This document shows, one piece after another, positions 16,901 through 25,701 of a stretch of 64,000 nt of DNA. Position 1 is the first letter of the stretch. Each line of letters begins with the position of its first letter. The stretch is from Ideonella sp. (GTDB taxonomy: Bacteria; Pseudomonadota; Gammaproteobacteria; Burkholderiales; Burkholderiaceae_C), in NCBI GenBank assembly GCA_015075165.1, contig JABTUY010000003.1:1-64000 (forward strand), written 5' to 3'. Position numbers and translations under genes: made by a program. The notes below the pieces were generated by a model. It was not told the origin of the DNA and did no database searches. It was given only the letters and a program-made list of their open reading frames with translations.

Positions 16901-17815
16901 CTACATCTTCTCGCGCTTGAAGCCGAAGAGCCCCGACGGGAACAACCACAGAGTCAGCAACAGGAATCCGTACGACACCAGTGCTTTCCAGCCGTCGGCA
17001 AAGTACTGCGTCGCGACCGATTCCGATACGCCGAGGATCAGCGAACACACGACCGCACCCGGGATGCTGGACAAGCCGCCCATCACCATTGCAACGAAGG
17101 CCTTGACACCCGGCTCGAAACCCATCTGCGGAAAGATGGCGCCCTGGTAGAGCCCGACCATGATTCCGGCCACTGCGCCAAGCATCGAGCCGACGACGAA
17201 AGTGGCGATCACCGTCCGATCCGTGTCAATGCCGACGAAGCTCGCACCGAGCACGTTGTTCGAAACGGCGCGGATCGACAAGCCAATGTGGGTACGGTAG
17301 AGCACGAACTGCAGCACCAGCAGCATGGCGAGCGACAGACCGAAGATGATCAAGTTGCCGTCGGTCATCACCAAGCCGCCGAGCTGGATCGGCTGCTGCA
17401 GCAGATAGCCTTGTGCGATCGTCTGCATCTCGCCGGAGAACTTCAGTTCCAGCGCCTCGCGAACCACAGTAGACACCGCCAGCGAGGACAGCAGCGTCGC
17501 CTCGCGCATCGCCTTGCTCCTCAACGTCGCCTCGTCCTGGAAGCGACGGAACGGTTTGAACGCGATCCGTTCGAGCAGCCAACCGGAGATGCCTCCCGAC
17601 AGTAGGGTCAGAAGCAGTACCAGCCACAGAGGCGGTGCCAATGCGGTGAGCAGGATCAATCCAGTGAATGCGCCCAGCGCGTAGACCTCACCGTGCGCGA
17701 AGTTGACGACGTTGAGTACGCCGAAGATCAGCGTCAAACCGATCGCCACCAGCGCATAGACCAGACCGATCGACAGACCATTGACCAACTGCTGTAGTGC
17801 TACGCTGGTGTCCAT
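16901..17815 (-). CDS. livH: Branched-chain amino acid-type ABC transporter permease
   Basis: A 304-residue LivH-type permease with eight or so membrane segments. It starts LVNGLSIGLVYALVAIGLTL, with FGVLNVVNFAHGEVYALGAF typical of LivH, the EAA-like loop IRAVSNNVLGASFVGIDTDR, and the C-terminal GGLSSIPGAVVCSLILG. It follows livK after a 119-bp gap with no obvious terminator. Confidence 0.93.
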   Translation of the reverse strand: MDTSVALQQLVNGLSIGLVYALVAIGLTLIFGVLNVVNFAHGEVYALGAFTGLILLTALAPPLWLVLLLTLLSGGISGWLLERIAFKPFRRFQDEATLRSKAMREATLLSSLAVSTVVREALELKFSGEMQTIAQGYLLQQPIQLGGLVMTDGNLIIFGLSLAMLLVLQFVLYRTHIGLSIRAVSNNVLGASFVGIDTDRTVIATFVVGSMLGAVAGIMVGLYQGAIFPQMGFEPGVKAFVAMVMGGLSSIPGAVVCSLILGVSESVATQYFADGWKALVSYGFLLLTLWLFPSGLFGFKREKM

Positions 17816-17934
17816 TGGTCAGGCACCTTGATCAACGGAGCGTCCACCCTGTGGAACGGGTCGCAAGCCCTTCCCGGCTGCGCCGCGCGACACTCACGGC
17901 AGCTCAACTGGGGCTGGTGACTCGTAGCTAAGAT

Positions 17935-19056
17935 TCACTTTAGCAGCACGAATTTTCCGTTCTCTACGTGTAGCCGCGATAGCTGCTTGTCGGGTTCCCG
18001 TGTTGCCTTGTCGAAAGTCGTCGTGCCGGTGACACCGGGATAGCCGGAGGTATCCGCGAGCGCATCGCGGACCTTCGGCCGCGTCATTTCCGGGCCCGTG
18101 CGCTTAAGCGCTTCGATCACGATGCCGACTGCATCGTATGCCTGCGCAGCGAACATCGTCGGGTCGCTGCTATATCGCTTGCGGTATTCGGCAACGTACT
18201 GCTGCACATGCTTGGATGGGTGATCCACCATGAATACGGTCACCAGGAAGAGACCTTCGGCCGCCGGGCCAGCAAGTTCAAGCGTCTTCTGGTGGTGAAG
18301 CGATGCTGTCGAGAACAATTTCGATTGGATATTGAGCTGCCGTGCCTGCTGCAGAAGCAGCGCGCCCTCTTCGTAGAACACTGCCAGATAGATCGCCTCC
18401 GGCTTGCCCTGCATCACCTTGGTCAGGATGGCCTTGAAGTCACGCGTGCCGGGGTTGAACGCCTCCATCGCAGTGACCTTGCCGCCAGCCGCTTCGAACG
18501 ATTTCTGGACCTCGCGGGTTGCCGATAGCCCCCAATCGTTCTGTACGGCGATGATCGCCAAGGATTTGCTGCCGGTCTCGCCCAGCCATTTCGCAATGAA
18601 TGGCCCCTCCTGCACCATCGTCGACACGTTGCGGAATTGCCAGTTCGAGATTTTTAGGAAGTCCGGATGCGACGAGGTCGGCGAAAGCTGAGCCACACCC
18701 TCTTTGCCGTAGACCTCCCCAGCAGCCATCGATGGGCCGCTCGCGAAGTCGCCAAGCACCGCAACGATGCGCTTGTCGTCAACGAACTTCCTCGCGATGT
18801 TGACCGCTTCCTTCGGATCGGATTTCGAGTCCTCGTAGACGATCTGCACCTTGCGCCCGCCGACACCGCCGGCCGCATTGAGCTTGTCGAGTTGCATCTG
18901 CGCTGAATTGCGGAACGTTTCGCCGTACTGGGATTGCGACCCGGTCAGCGGCAACTGGAACCCGATGAGGATGTCCTGTGCGGCGGCGTCGGAGGGCAAG
19001 GCGATCGCGGCGACCAGAGCTGCCGATGCGAACAGGCATGAGACCGGCGTAGACAT
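17935..19056 (-). CDS. livK: Branched-chain amino acid-type periplasmic binding protein
   Basis: A 373-residue Peripla_BP_6 protein. The signal peptide runs to about residue 26 (SDAAAQD). It then reads ILIGFQLPLTGSQSQYGETF, KVQIVYEDSKSDPKEAVNIA, GDFASGPSMAAGEVYGKEGV and VQNDWGLSATREVQKSFEAA. It defines the substrate of the LivHMGF importer. The family takes up branched-chain amino acids, but many members bind aromatic acids, amides or urea, so the ligand is open. AGGAGG precedes the start. Transcription probably begins at the operator-controlled promoter near 19245, leaving a leader of almost 190 bases. Confidence 0.92.
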   Translation of the reverse strand: MSTPVSCLFASAALVAAIALPSDAAAQDILIGFQLPLTGSQSQYGETFRNSAQMQLDKLNAAGGVGGRKVQIVYEDSKSDPKEAVNIARKFVDDKRIVAVLGDFASGPSMAAGEVYGKEGVAQLSPTSSHPDFLKISNWQFRNVSTMVQEGPFIAKWLGETGSKSLAIIAVQNDWGLSATREVQKSFEAAGGKVTAMEAFNPGTRDFKAILTKVMQGKPEAIYLAVFYEEGALLLQQARQLNIQSKLFSTASLHHQKTLELAGPAAEGLFLVTVFMVDHPSKHVQQYVAEYRKRYSSDPTMFAAQAYDAVGIVIEALKRTGPEMTRPKVRDALADTSGYPGVTGTTTFDKATREPDKQLSRLHVENGKFVLLK

Positions 19057-19130
19057 GGAGCGGACCTCCTAAGATTGAAAGCGCAATTGGGAGAGATCGA
19101 GTTCATTGAGCCGGATGGCAAGTCCGAAAG

Positions 19131-19147
19131 GCGCTCCGGCGGAGCGC
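19131..19147 (-). promoter_or_regulatory. Hairpin in the livK leader
   Basis: Perfect 7-bp GC-rich arms around GGC, inside the long untranslated leader of livK. There is no T run, so it is not a simple terminator. No recognisable riboswitch or leader peptide is seen in 19057-19240. Confidence 0.35.
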
Positions 19148-19244
19148 GGTGGCAGGGATCCTTGCGTTGACCTGAAACCGCCGTTGGCCGTGGCGGCTGC
19201 ATCGTGCGCGCCTCGACGAATCCGTGTCGGCGCGTCCTCCTCGG

Positions 19245-19291
19245 ATGGGAATTTGAAACGTGGCGCGCTGTATTGTCAATACCTTGACAAT
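19245..19291 (-). promoter_or_regulatory. livK promoter with operator copy 2
   Basis: The inverted repeat 19272-19279/19284-19291 has 8-bp arms around TACC and matches the operator at 11301 except for one spacer base. Reading leftward, TTGACA in its left arm (19279-19274), a 17-base spacer and TCAAAT give the same operator-on-minus-35 layout as the aldo/keto reductase promoter. The remaining bases of 19057-19383 hold no gene I can support. Confidence 0.7.
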
Positions 19292-19383
19292 CTGGCGCGC
19301 GACTGGCTTGGCTAACGGCATAGGGCGGGGTCCGAGCCGGCGCGCCGTCCTCGCGCGCAGCGGGGTGGGCGAACGCAGCGCGC

Positions 19384-20811
19384 CTAGTCCGGCTCGAGCA
19401 GCGCGGTGAGCTGGCGCAGGTCTTCGAGCGATTCGAGCGCGCGCATGCGGTCCCACAGGTGCGCGGCGCGGTCGCGCGCCAGGCCAGCCGCGGCCGCCAG
19501 ATCGAACAGCTTGGCGCGGTGGTCGCTCTCGTCGAAGGCGTTGTCGGCGGCGCCCTTCGGAGCCGGCACGAATTCGCGGTGCACGACGCCGTCGACGGTT
19601 TCGATTTCGACCGCCCCCGCATAGCGCCGCTCCACGTCGTAGTGGTGCTGGGCTTGCTCGTCGTGAACCAGCTCCACGCGGTGGCGCAGCTCGCGTGCCG
19701 CCGCGCCGAACAGCGCGGTCTCGGTGTACCACGCCGGGCCCGGCGGCACTCCGAGCATCGTCATCGCCAGCCCGTGCGGCATCGAGAACTGCGCGCCGAT
19801 CATGTGTTGCGGGTCGGTGTGCGGCAGGTTCTCGGTGGTCCACAGGTGCGTGCGCGCCCGGATCCGCCGCACCTGGTCGGCCCTGCAACCGGTGCGCGCG
19901 CGGAACCGCTCGACGGCGTCGGCAAAGGCGCTGATGTGCCGGCAGCACGGCTGCGCCTTGAAGCCGATGCCCATCAACAGGAACGGCGGCTCGAAGCCAC
20001 GCTGCAGCAGCGTGCTGTCGTAGCGGTCGGAGCCGACGAGCGCGGCGTAGTTGCGCTGCTGATCGAACATCTCGCGGTCGCCCGGAAACCCGTCGGCGGC
20101 CAGCAGCGCCGCCTGCAGACCCGGCACGACGACGTCGCCTTGCGTCACCTTGAACCACTGCGGCATGCCGTGCTCCGGCATCGGTGGCGTGGTGACGTGC
20201 CACGGCCGCAGATGCCCGGTCAGCCCCAACGCGTCCTGGAACGCGACCGCACCGAGCCCGAGCAACGCGGCGGCGACGACGGTCGAGCAGAAGTGCACGC
20301 CGCTGTCGACACGCTCGAAGGTGCTGCGAAACGCCGCCAGCGTCGGGTTCACCGCCTGCCGCAGGCGTAGCGGCATCTCGTAGGCCAGCGCCAGCGCGGT
20401 GATCAGATCGCGCCCGTCGCTGTGCAGATGCTCGCCGATCGCCAGCGCCGCGGCCACCGCCACCGAACTCATGTGGCCGGTGCCGATCACCGTGTCGTCG
20501 AAATCCAGCGCGTTGATCAGCACGCGGTTGGTCTGCGCGGCCTGCAGCATGCCGAAGCGTGCACCGGCGCCGAAGATCGTGAAGCCGCTGGCACCACTGC
20601 CGGTGCTGCGCGCCAGTTCCAGCAGCGCCGTCGCCTCGTCGGTGCGGCTGCCGCCCAGGCCGCACGACACGGTATCGATGAAGCACCACTTCACGTGCTC
20701 CACCACCTCCTGCGGCAGCGCCTCGAAACGGGTGCCGGCCAGCCAGGACGCGAGACTCGCGGTAGCGCCGCGCTCGTTGCGCAGCGGCGTCTCGACGCTG
20801 GATTCGTTCAC
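19384..20811 (-). CDS. MmgE/PrpD family protein
   Basis: A 475-residue member of the MmgE/PrpD superfamily, whose best known member is 2-methylcitrate dehydratase; others are cis-aconitate decarboxylases or have unknown hydratase/dehydratase roles. Visible are the N-terminal helical part WCFIDTVSCGLGGS, ALDFDDTVIGTGHMSSVA (with the conserved Asp and His), and GIGFKAQPCCRHISAFADAV. The GTG start overlaps the stop of the preceding ABC permease as GTGA and has GGGAG upstream, so it belongs to the polyamine-type transport operon. It is not near prpB/prpC, so a methylcitrate role is unlikely. It probably acts on the imported compound. Confidence 0.85.
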   Translation of the reverse strand: MNESSVETPLRNERGATASLASWLAGTRFEALPQEVVEHVKWCFIDTVSCGLGGSRTDEATALLELARSTGSGASGFTIFGAGARFGMLQAAQTNRVLINALDFDDTVIGTGHMSSVAVAAALAIGEHLHSDGRDLITALALAYEMPLRLRQAVNPTLAAFRSTFERVDSGVHFCSTVVAAALLGLGAVAFQDALGLTGHLRPWHVTTPPMPEHGMPQWFKVTQGDVVVPGLQAALLAADGFPGDREMFDQQRNYAALVGSDRYDSTLLQRGFEPPFLLMGIGFKAQPCCRHISAFADAVERFRARTGCRADQVRRIRARTHLWTTENLPHTDPQHMIGAQFSMPHGLAMTMLGVPPGPAWYTETALFGAAARELRHRVELVHDEQAQHHYDVERRYAGAVEIETVDGVVHREFVPAPKGAADNAFDESDHRAKLFDLAAAAGLARDRAAHLWDRMRALESLEDLRQLTALLEPD

Positions 20812-21635
20812 GTGGTTCTCCCGGTTGCATGACGGCTTCGATGGCGTCGCAGCACGGCCTCGAGCGTCAGCACCACGGCGGTGACCGCAATGAGGAACGC
20901 GTTGACGGCGGCGATCGTCGGCTCGACGTCGAGGTGCAGGCTGTTCCAGATGCGCACCGGCAGCGTCTGCGAGCGCACGTCGGCGAGGAACAGCGAGATC
21001 AGCAGCTCGTCGAACGAGGTCAGGAAGGCGAACAGCGCCGCCGACGCCAGCCCCGGCGCCGCCAGCGGCGCGACGATGCGTGTGAATACCATCGTCTTGC
21101 TCGCCCCCAGGCTGAGCGCGGCACGCTCGAGGTTCTGGTCGACGCCGTTGAGGGTCGACAGCAGAATCAGCACCACCACCGGCAGCGCCACCACCGCATG
21201 GCAGAAACCGAGCCAGACGACGCTGCCCACCAGGCCCACGGCGGCCGACATGAAGTAGATCGCGATCGCCGTCACCACCGAGGGAATGATCATCGGGGTC
21301 AACAGCAGCGACAGCACGATCGTCTTGCCTGCGAAGCGGCCGCGCACCAGTGCATAGGCCGCGAAGAAGCCGATCGTCGTGGCGAAGGCGCAGGCGATGA
21401 GGCCGATGCGGACGCTGAGCCAGATCGACTCCTGCCAGCGGGCATCGCGCAGGAAGGCCGCGAACCAGCGCAGCGAGTAGCTGTCGGGCGGGAACTTCAG
21501 GTACGCCTGGCCCGAGAAGGAGACGATGATCAGGATCGCGATCGGCGCGATCAGCACCAGGCTGATCGCCCACACCACGCCGCTCAGCAGGGCGGGGGTG
21601 CGCGAGCCGCGGCCGGCGGAGCTTGTGGCCGCCAT
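20808..21635 (-). CDS. Polyamine-type ABC transporter permease (PotC-like)
   Basis: A 275-residue inner-membrane permease. It has six hydrophobic segments and the EAA loop ERAALSLGASKTMVFTRIVA (~residue 165), as in PotC/PotI. The ATG at 21635 lies 1 bp after the stop of the upstream permease; a start at 21671 would overlap it more. It overlaps the MmgE/PrpD start. It acts with the permease, ATPase and binding protein upstream in the same operon. Confidence 0.9.
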   Translation of the reverse strand: MAATSSAGRGSRTPALLSGVVWAISLVLIAPIAILIIVSFSGQAYLKFPPDSYSLRWFAAFLRDARWQESIWLSVRIGLIACAFATTIGFFAAYALVRGRFAGKTIVLSLLLTPMIIPSVVTAIAIYFMSAAVGLVGSVVWLGFCHAVVALPVVVLILLSTLNGVDQNLERAALSLGASKTMVFTRIVAPLAAPGLASAALFAFLTSFDELLISLFLADVRSQTLPVRIWNSLHLDVEPTIAAVNAFLIAVTAVVLTLEAVLRRHRSRHATGRTT

Positions 21636-21636
21636 G

Positions 21637-22476
21637 TCAGATCCCCTGCAGCAGCCGGCGCGCGTCGGCAAAGCGGAAGTACAGCGCGTAGAGCAGCAGC
21701 GTGACGGCCAGCAGCACCAGCGACAGGCTGGCCGCGAGCTGCCAGTCGAGCGTGACCTCGGCGGCGCGCTCGATCAGCATCGCGATCATCACGTCGGAGG
21801 GCCCGCCCATCAACGCCGGGGTGACGAAGAAGCCGAGCGCCAGGATGAAGACGATCAGGCACGCCGCGAGCACGCCGTGCATGCTCAGCGGCAGAAACAC
21901 CTTGGCGAAGGCGTACGCCGGGGTGGCGCCGAGGCTGAGCGCCGCGCGCTGCAGCGCCGGGTCGATGCTGCGCATGCTGGCGTACAGCGTCAGCACCATG
22001 TACGGCAGCAGCACGTACGACATCGCCAGCACGATCGCGCCCTTGTTGTACATCAGCGGCAGCGGGCTGCTCACCAGGCCCGATTCGAGCAACGCACGGT
22101 TGATCACGCCGCTGCGGCCGAGCAGCACCATCCAGGAGTAGGTGCGCACGATGATGCTGGTGAAGTAGGGCACGATGATGCAGAACAGCACCAGCGTCAC
22201 TCGCCAGCCACGATCGCGCGCCAGGAAGTAGGCCACCGGGTAGCCGGCGATCAGCACCGCCAGCGTGACGAGCAGCGCGATCCACACCGTGGTACCGATG
22301 GCGAACACCATCACACGCGAGGTGAGCACCTGCGCGAACAGGGTCGCGGTTGCCGCCACCGTGTGATCGACCAGGAACACGCGGACGAAGAACGACACGA
22401 GCGGCAGCGCGAAGCCCAGCACCAGCATCGCCAGCGCCGGCAGCAGCAGCCAGGTCGCGGACAGACGGCGGTTCAT
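21637..22476 (-). CDS. Polyamine-type ABC transporter permease (PotB-like)
   Basis: A 279-residue permease starting MNRRLSATWLLLPALAMLVL. It has six hydrophobic segments and the EAA loop QRAALSLGATPAYAFAKVFL; RTYSWMVLLGRSGVINRAL is typical of PotB/PotH. The start overlaps the ATPase stop as ATGA. Confidence 0.9.
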   Translation of the reverse strand: MNRRLSATWLLLPALAMLVLGFALPLVSFFVRVFLVDHTVAATATLFAQVLTSRVMVFAIGTTVWIALLVTLAVLIAGYPVAYFLARDRGWRVTLVLFCIIVPYFTSIIVRTYSWMVLLGRSGVINRALLESGLVSSPLPLMYNKGAIVLAMSYVLLPYMVLTLYASMRSIDPALQRAALSLGATPAYAFAKVFLPLSMHGVLAACLIVFILALGFFVTPALMGGPSDVMIAMLIERAAEVTLDWQLAASLSLVLLAVTLLLYALYFRFADARRLLQGI

Positions 22477-23564
22477 CCTGCCGCTGGCAGCAGCGTCGCG
22501 TCGTCGGGCAGCCAGCGCAGGCCCACCCGCTCGCCGAGCCGCGGGCGCCTGAGATGTGCCGCATTGGCGACGTCGACCGTCAACACCGTGTCGTCGCACG
22601 CCACTCGATAGCGGATCACGCTGCCGAGGAAGTCGCTGCGCCGGACCTCGCCGCTGAGCGGGGCGTCGGCCACGTCGCCCAGCACCACCTTTTCCGGTCG
22701 GACGAACAGCACCGCTGCCGACCCCGGGCCGAAGCCCGGCTGGTCGCGCACCGCGACGCTCAGGCCGCCGGCGGCGGCAAAGCGCAGGCCTGCGTCGCCG
22801 TTGCGCTGCACCGTGCCGGCCACCAGGTTGGCTTCGCCGAGGAACTGCGCGACGAAGCGGTTGGCCGGCTGCTCGTACACCTCGCCCGGCGCGCCGACCT
22901 GCGCCACGCGGCCGCGATCGAGGATCGCGATGCGGTCGGACATGTTGAGGGCCTCTTCCTGATCGTGCGTGACGTACACCACCGTCATGCCGAGCCGGCG
23001 CTGGATGTCCTTGATCTCCGACTGCATGTCGTAACGCAGGTTCTTGTCGAGCGCCCCCAGCGGCTCGTCCATCAGCACCACCGGCGGCGAGTAGACGATC
23101 GCGCGCGCGATCGCCACGCGCTGCTGCTGGCCGCCGGAGAGCTCGCGCGCGAACTTCGTCGCGTGCCGCTGCAGTTGCACCAGTTCGAGCGCGCGCGCCA
23201 CCTGGGTCTCGACCTCGGCGCCCGCGATGCGGCGTGCACGCAGCGGGAAGGCGATGTTGTCGAACACGTTCATGTGCGGGAACACGGCATAGTTCTGGAA
23301 CACCATGCCCAGCCCGCGCCGCTGCGGCGGCGTGCGCGCGATGTCGACACCGTCGATCAGGATCGCGCCGCCGTCGACCGCGGTGAAACCGGCGATCATC
23401 ATCAGCGTGGTCGTCTTGCCCGACCCCGAGGGCCCGAGCAGCGAGAAGAACTCGCCGGCGCGAACCGTCAGCGACACCGCGTCGACGACGTTCTCGTCGC
23501 CGTAGCGCTTGGTCACCGAACGAAGTTCGACCGCGCCCCGGTCCCGGCCTGTCCGCGCGCTCAT
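22473..23564 (-). CDS. Polyamine-type ABC transporter ATPase (PotA-like)
   Basis: A 363-residue ATPase. Walker A is GPSGSGKTTTLMMIAG (~residue 43), the Q loop is MVFQNYAVFPHM, the signature is ELSGGQQQRVAIARAI, Walker B is VVLMDEPLGALD, the H loop is VYVTHDQEEAL, and a C-terminal TOBE domain begins about residue 285. Start ATG at 23564. It lies 34 bp after the binding-protein gene. Confidence 0.93.
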   Translation of the reverse strand: MSARTGRDRGAVELRSVTKRYGDENVVDAVSLTVRAGEFFSLLGPSGSGKTTTLMMIAGFTAVDGGAILIDGVDIARTPPQRRGLGMVFQNYAVFPHMNVFDNIAFPLRARRIAGAEVETQVARALELVQLQRHATKFARELSGGQQQRVAIARAIVYSPPVVLMDEPLGALDKNLRYDMQSEIKDIQRRLGMTVVYVTHDQEEALNMSDRIAILDRGRVAQVGAPGEVYEQPANRFVAQFLGEANLVAGTVQRNGDAGLRFAAAGGLSVAVRDQPGFGPGSAAVLFVRPEKVVLGDVADAPLSGEVRRSDFLGSVIRYRVACDDTVLTVDVANAAHLRRPRLGERVGLRWLPDDATLLPAAG

Positions 23565-23598
23565 CCGCCGGCAGGCCGCCTTCGGCGGCGCGGTCGCG

Positions 23599-24672
23599 TC
23601 ATTCGAGCACCCAGCGCTGCCAGCGATCGGCCACCTTCTGGCGGTTGTCGGCCCACCACGTGATGTCACGCATGAAGCCTTTGGAATGCACCCACAGCGT
23701 GCCGGTGGCCGGATCGCGCAGCGTCGGCGAGGCCTTGGACACCGCCTTGCGGTTGGCCGGCATCGCGGTCACGCCCTGCATCCAGCGGCCCTGTGTCTCG
23801 GCGCTCAGGCAGTAGTCGACGAACACCTTCGCGTTGGCGGCGTTGCGCGCGTGGCGGTTGATGCCGAAAGCGACCAGCGCCGCCTGGTTCTGGTTCCATT
23901 GTGCGGCCACCGGGGCACCCTTGCCCATCGCCTCGTACAGCCGGGTGTTCCACAGCGCCACCAGCGGCGCCTCGCCGTCGACCAGCAACTGCGTCGACAA
24001 CGCGCCGGTCTCCCAGAACTTGACGATCGATTTCTTGATCGTGCCGAGCTTCTTCAGTGCGCGCTCGATATCGAGCGGGTAGAGCTTGTCCATCGGCACG
24101 CCGTCGGCGATCAGCGCAAACTCGAGCGTCGGCTCGCCCAGCGACGGGTTGGGCATCGAGCGCGCACCCGGGAAGCGCTGCACGTCGAAGAACTGCGCCC
24201 AGTTGGCCGGCTCGGAGCCCGGCTTGATGCGGCTGGTGTTGAAGCCCAGCAGGGTGGCGAAGTACGAGTGCCCGGCGTACTGCGGCTGCCGCAGCGCCGC
24301 CGGCAGATCGGCCGGGTCGGTGAACTTGAAGCCCGCATAGTCGATCGGCGCCAGCCCATTGGCGCGCGAGATCTGCAGCAGCGTCTCGTCGTTGGTGTCG
24401 TAGACGTCGATCTCGTCGGAACCGGCGCGCGCCAGCGCGAGCATCTTGGTGGCGTTGGCGGCAACGAGCACGATCTCGATGCCGGTTTCGCGAGTGAAGG
24501 GCTCGTACACCGAGGCCCGCTTGGCTTCGTCGTAGCCACCGCCGCCGGTGCGAACGACCACCTGCTTGCCCTGCGCGCGCACGGAAATCCCGATCGCTGG
24601 CGCGACCAGCGCGGCCGCCAGGCCGGCAACGACGGTGCGCCTCGGTTGGGCGCGGCTCGGGCTTTGTGGCAT
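23599..24672 (-). CDS. PotD-like periplasmic binding protein
   Basis: A 357-residue binding protein. It has a Tat-like signal (RRTVVAGLAAALVAPAIG), RTGGGGYDEAKRASVYEPF, FKFTDPADL, EFALIADGVPMDKLYPLDIE, and the C-terminal WWADNRQKVADRWQRW. AAGGAG stands 8 bases before the ATG at 24672. First gene of the transport operon that ends with MmgE/PrpD. It is a clear paralogue of the orphan at 6416-7492. The family binds polyamines, but close-sounding members bind other small cations, so the ligand is inferred only at class level. Confidence 0.9.
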   Translation of the reverse strand: MPQSPSRAQPRRTVVAGLAAALVAPAIGISVRAQGKQVVVRTGGGGYDEAKRASVYEPFTRETGIEIVLVAANATKMLALARAGSDEIDVYDTNDETLLQISRANGLAPIDYAGFKFTDPADLPAALRQPQYAGHSYFATLLGFNTSRIKPGSEPANWAQFFDVQRFPGARSMPNPSLGEPTLEFALIADGVPMDKLYPLDIERALKKLGTIKKSIVKFWETGALSTQLLVDGEAPLVALWNTRLYEAMGKGAPVAAQWNQNQAALVAFGINRHARNAANAKVFVDYCLSAETQGRWMQGVTAMPANRKAVSKASPTLRDPATGTLWVHSKGFMRDITWWADNRQKVADRWQRWVLE

Positions 24673-24842
24673 CGACGCTTCTCCTTGGATGGACGAGCGG
24701 CTGAGCCTTGCCCGCCGCATGCGCGCCGATGCTATCGGTGCACTACTGGAAAAGAAACGCGGAAAAATCGTTCGATTCCATCGGGGGATCTTATTGTCGG
24801 TGGTGCGACCGTCGGCGCCCGCTCCGTCGGACAACTTGCCCT

Positions 24843-24919
24843 TGGCCTGCCCGGAGGGATTCGAACCCCCGGCCTGCTGCTTAGAAGGCAGCTGCTCTAT
24901 CCAACTGAGCTACGGGCAG
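24843..24919 (-). tRNA. tRNA-Arg(TCT)
   Basis: On the - strand the acceptor stem CTGCCCG/CGGGCAG is perfect. The anticodon stem GCTGC/GCAGC with loop CTTCTAA gives anticodon TCT, and the T arm has loop TTCGAAT. The CCA end is encoded at 24843-24845. Confidence 0.95.
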
Positions 24920-24970
24920 CCGTGCGCAGCGATTCTATGCAGCCGCCACGGGCCAAAGCGGCCGGCGCGC

Positions 24971-25663
24971 TCAGTGGCGCTGGTACTGCTCGGCCCCGAA
25001 AAGCACCGTCCGCGCCTTGTCGTCGACCAGCGGGCGGCGCCGATCGGCGAGCACCTCGACCCCGCGCATCACCGCGGGCCGCGCCGCGATCTCGTCGAAC
25101 CAGCCCTTCAGGTGCGGATAGTCGGCCCAGTCGATGCCCTGGTTCTTCCAACTGCGCAGCCACGGAAAGATCGCGATGTCGGCGATCGAGTAATCGTCGC
25201 CGGCGATGTAGCGCGACCTGGCGAGCCGATCGTTCATCACGCGGTACAAGCGCCGGGCTTCGTTGGTGTAGCGGTCGATCGCGTAGCCGATCTTCTCGGG
25301 CGCATAGATGCGGAAATGATGCGCCTGCCCGAGCATCGGACCGACGCTGCCCATCTGGAACATCAGCCACTGCAGCACGCCATAGCGGCCGCGCGTGTCC
25401 GGCGGCAGGAAGCGCCCGGTCTTGCCGGCCAGGTACAACAGGATCGCGCCCGACTCGAACAGCGAGATCGGCTTGCCGTCGGGCCCGTCGGGGTCGACGA
25501 TCGCCGGGATCTTGTTGTTCGGGCTGATCGCCAGGAAGGCAGGCTCGAACTGATCGCCGGCGCCGATGTCCACCGGTGTGACGTGGTAGGGCAGCGCGCA
25601 TTCCTCGAGCATGATGTGCACTTTGTGCCCGTTGGGCGTGGCCCAGGAATACACTTCGATCAT
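24971..25663 (-). CDS. Glutathione S-transferase family protein, YfcG/Nu-class type
   Basis: A 230-residue cytoplasmic thiol-disulfide/GST enzyme. The N-terminal thioredoxin-like domain begins MIEVYSWATPNGHKVHIMLE, carrying the TPNGxK signature of YfcG/YghU, with SPNNKIPAIVD and LFESGAILLYLA. The C-terminal helical domain shows YSIADIAIFPWLRSW. The ATG at 25663 gives this N-terminus; an upstream start would add ten unrelated residues. Glutathione disulfide reductase activity is known for YfcG; here it is inferred. Confidence 0.88.
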   Translation of the reverse strand: MIEVYSWATPNGHKVHIMLEECALPYHVTPVDIGAGDQFEPAFLAISPNNKIPAIVDPDGPDGKPISLFESGAILLYLAGKTGRFLPPDTRGRYGVLQWLMFQMGSVGPMLGQAHHFRIYAPEKIGYAIDRYTNEARRLYRVMNDRLARSRYIAGDDYSIADIAIFPWLRSWKNQGIDWADYPHLKGWFDEIAARPAVMRGVEVLADRRRPLVDDKARTVLFGAEQYQRH

Positions 25664-25701
25664 CGCCGCTCCTGCTGTCGTTGCCGCGCGCACTCTACCC
25701 C

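Noticed and set aside
22350-23663. Long open frame on the + strand across the PotA-like gene
   Set aside because: Antisense shadow; the - strand protein has all ABC ATPase motifs.
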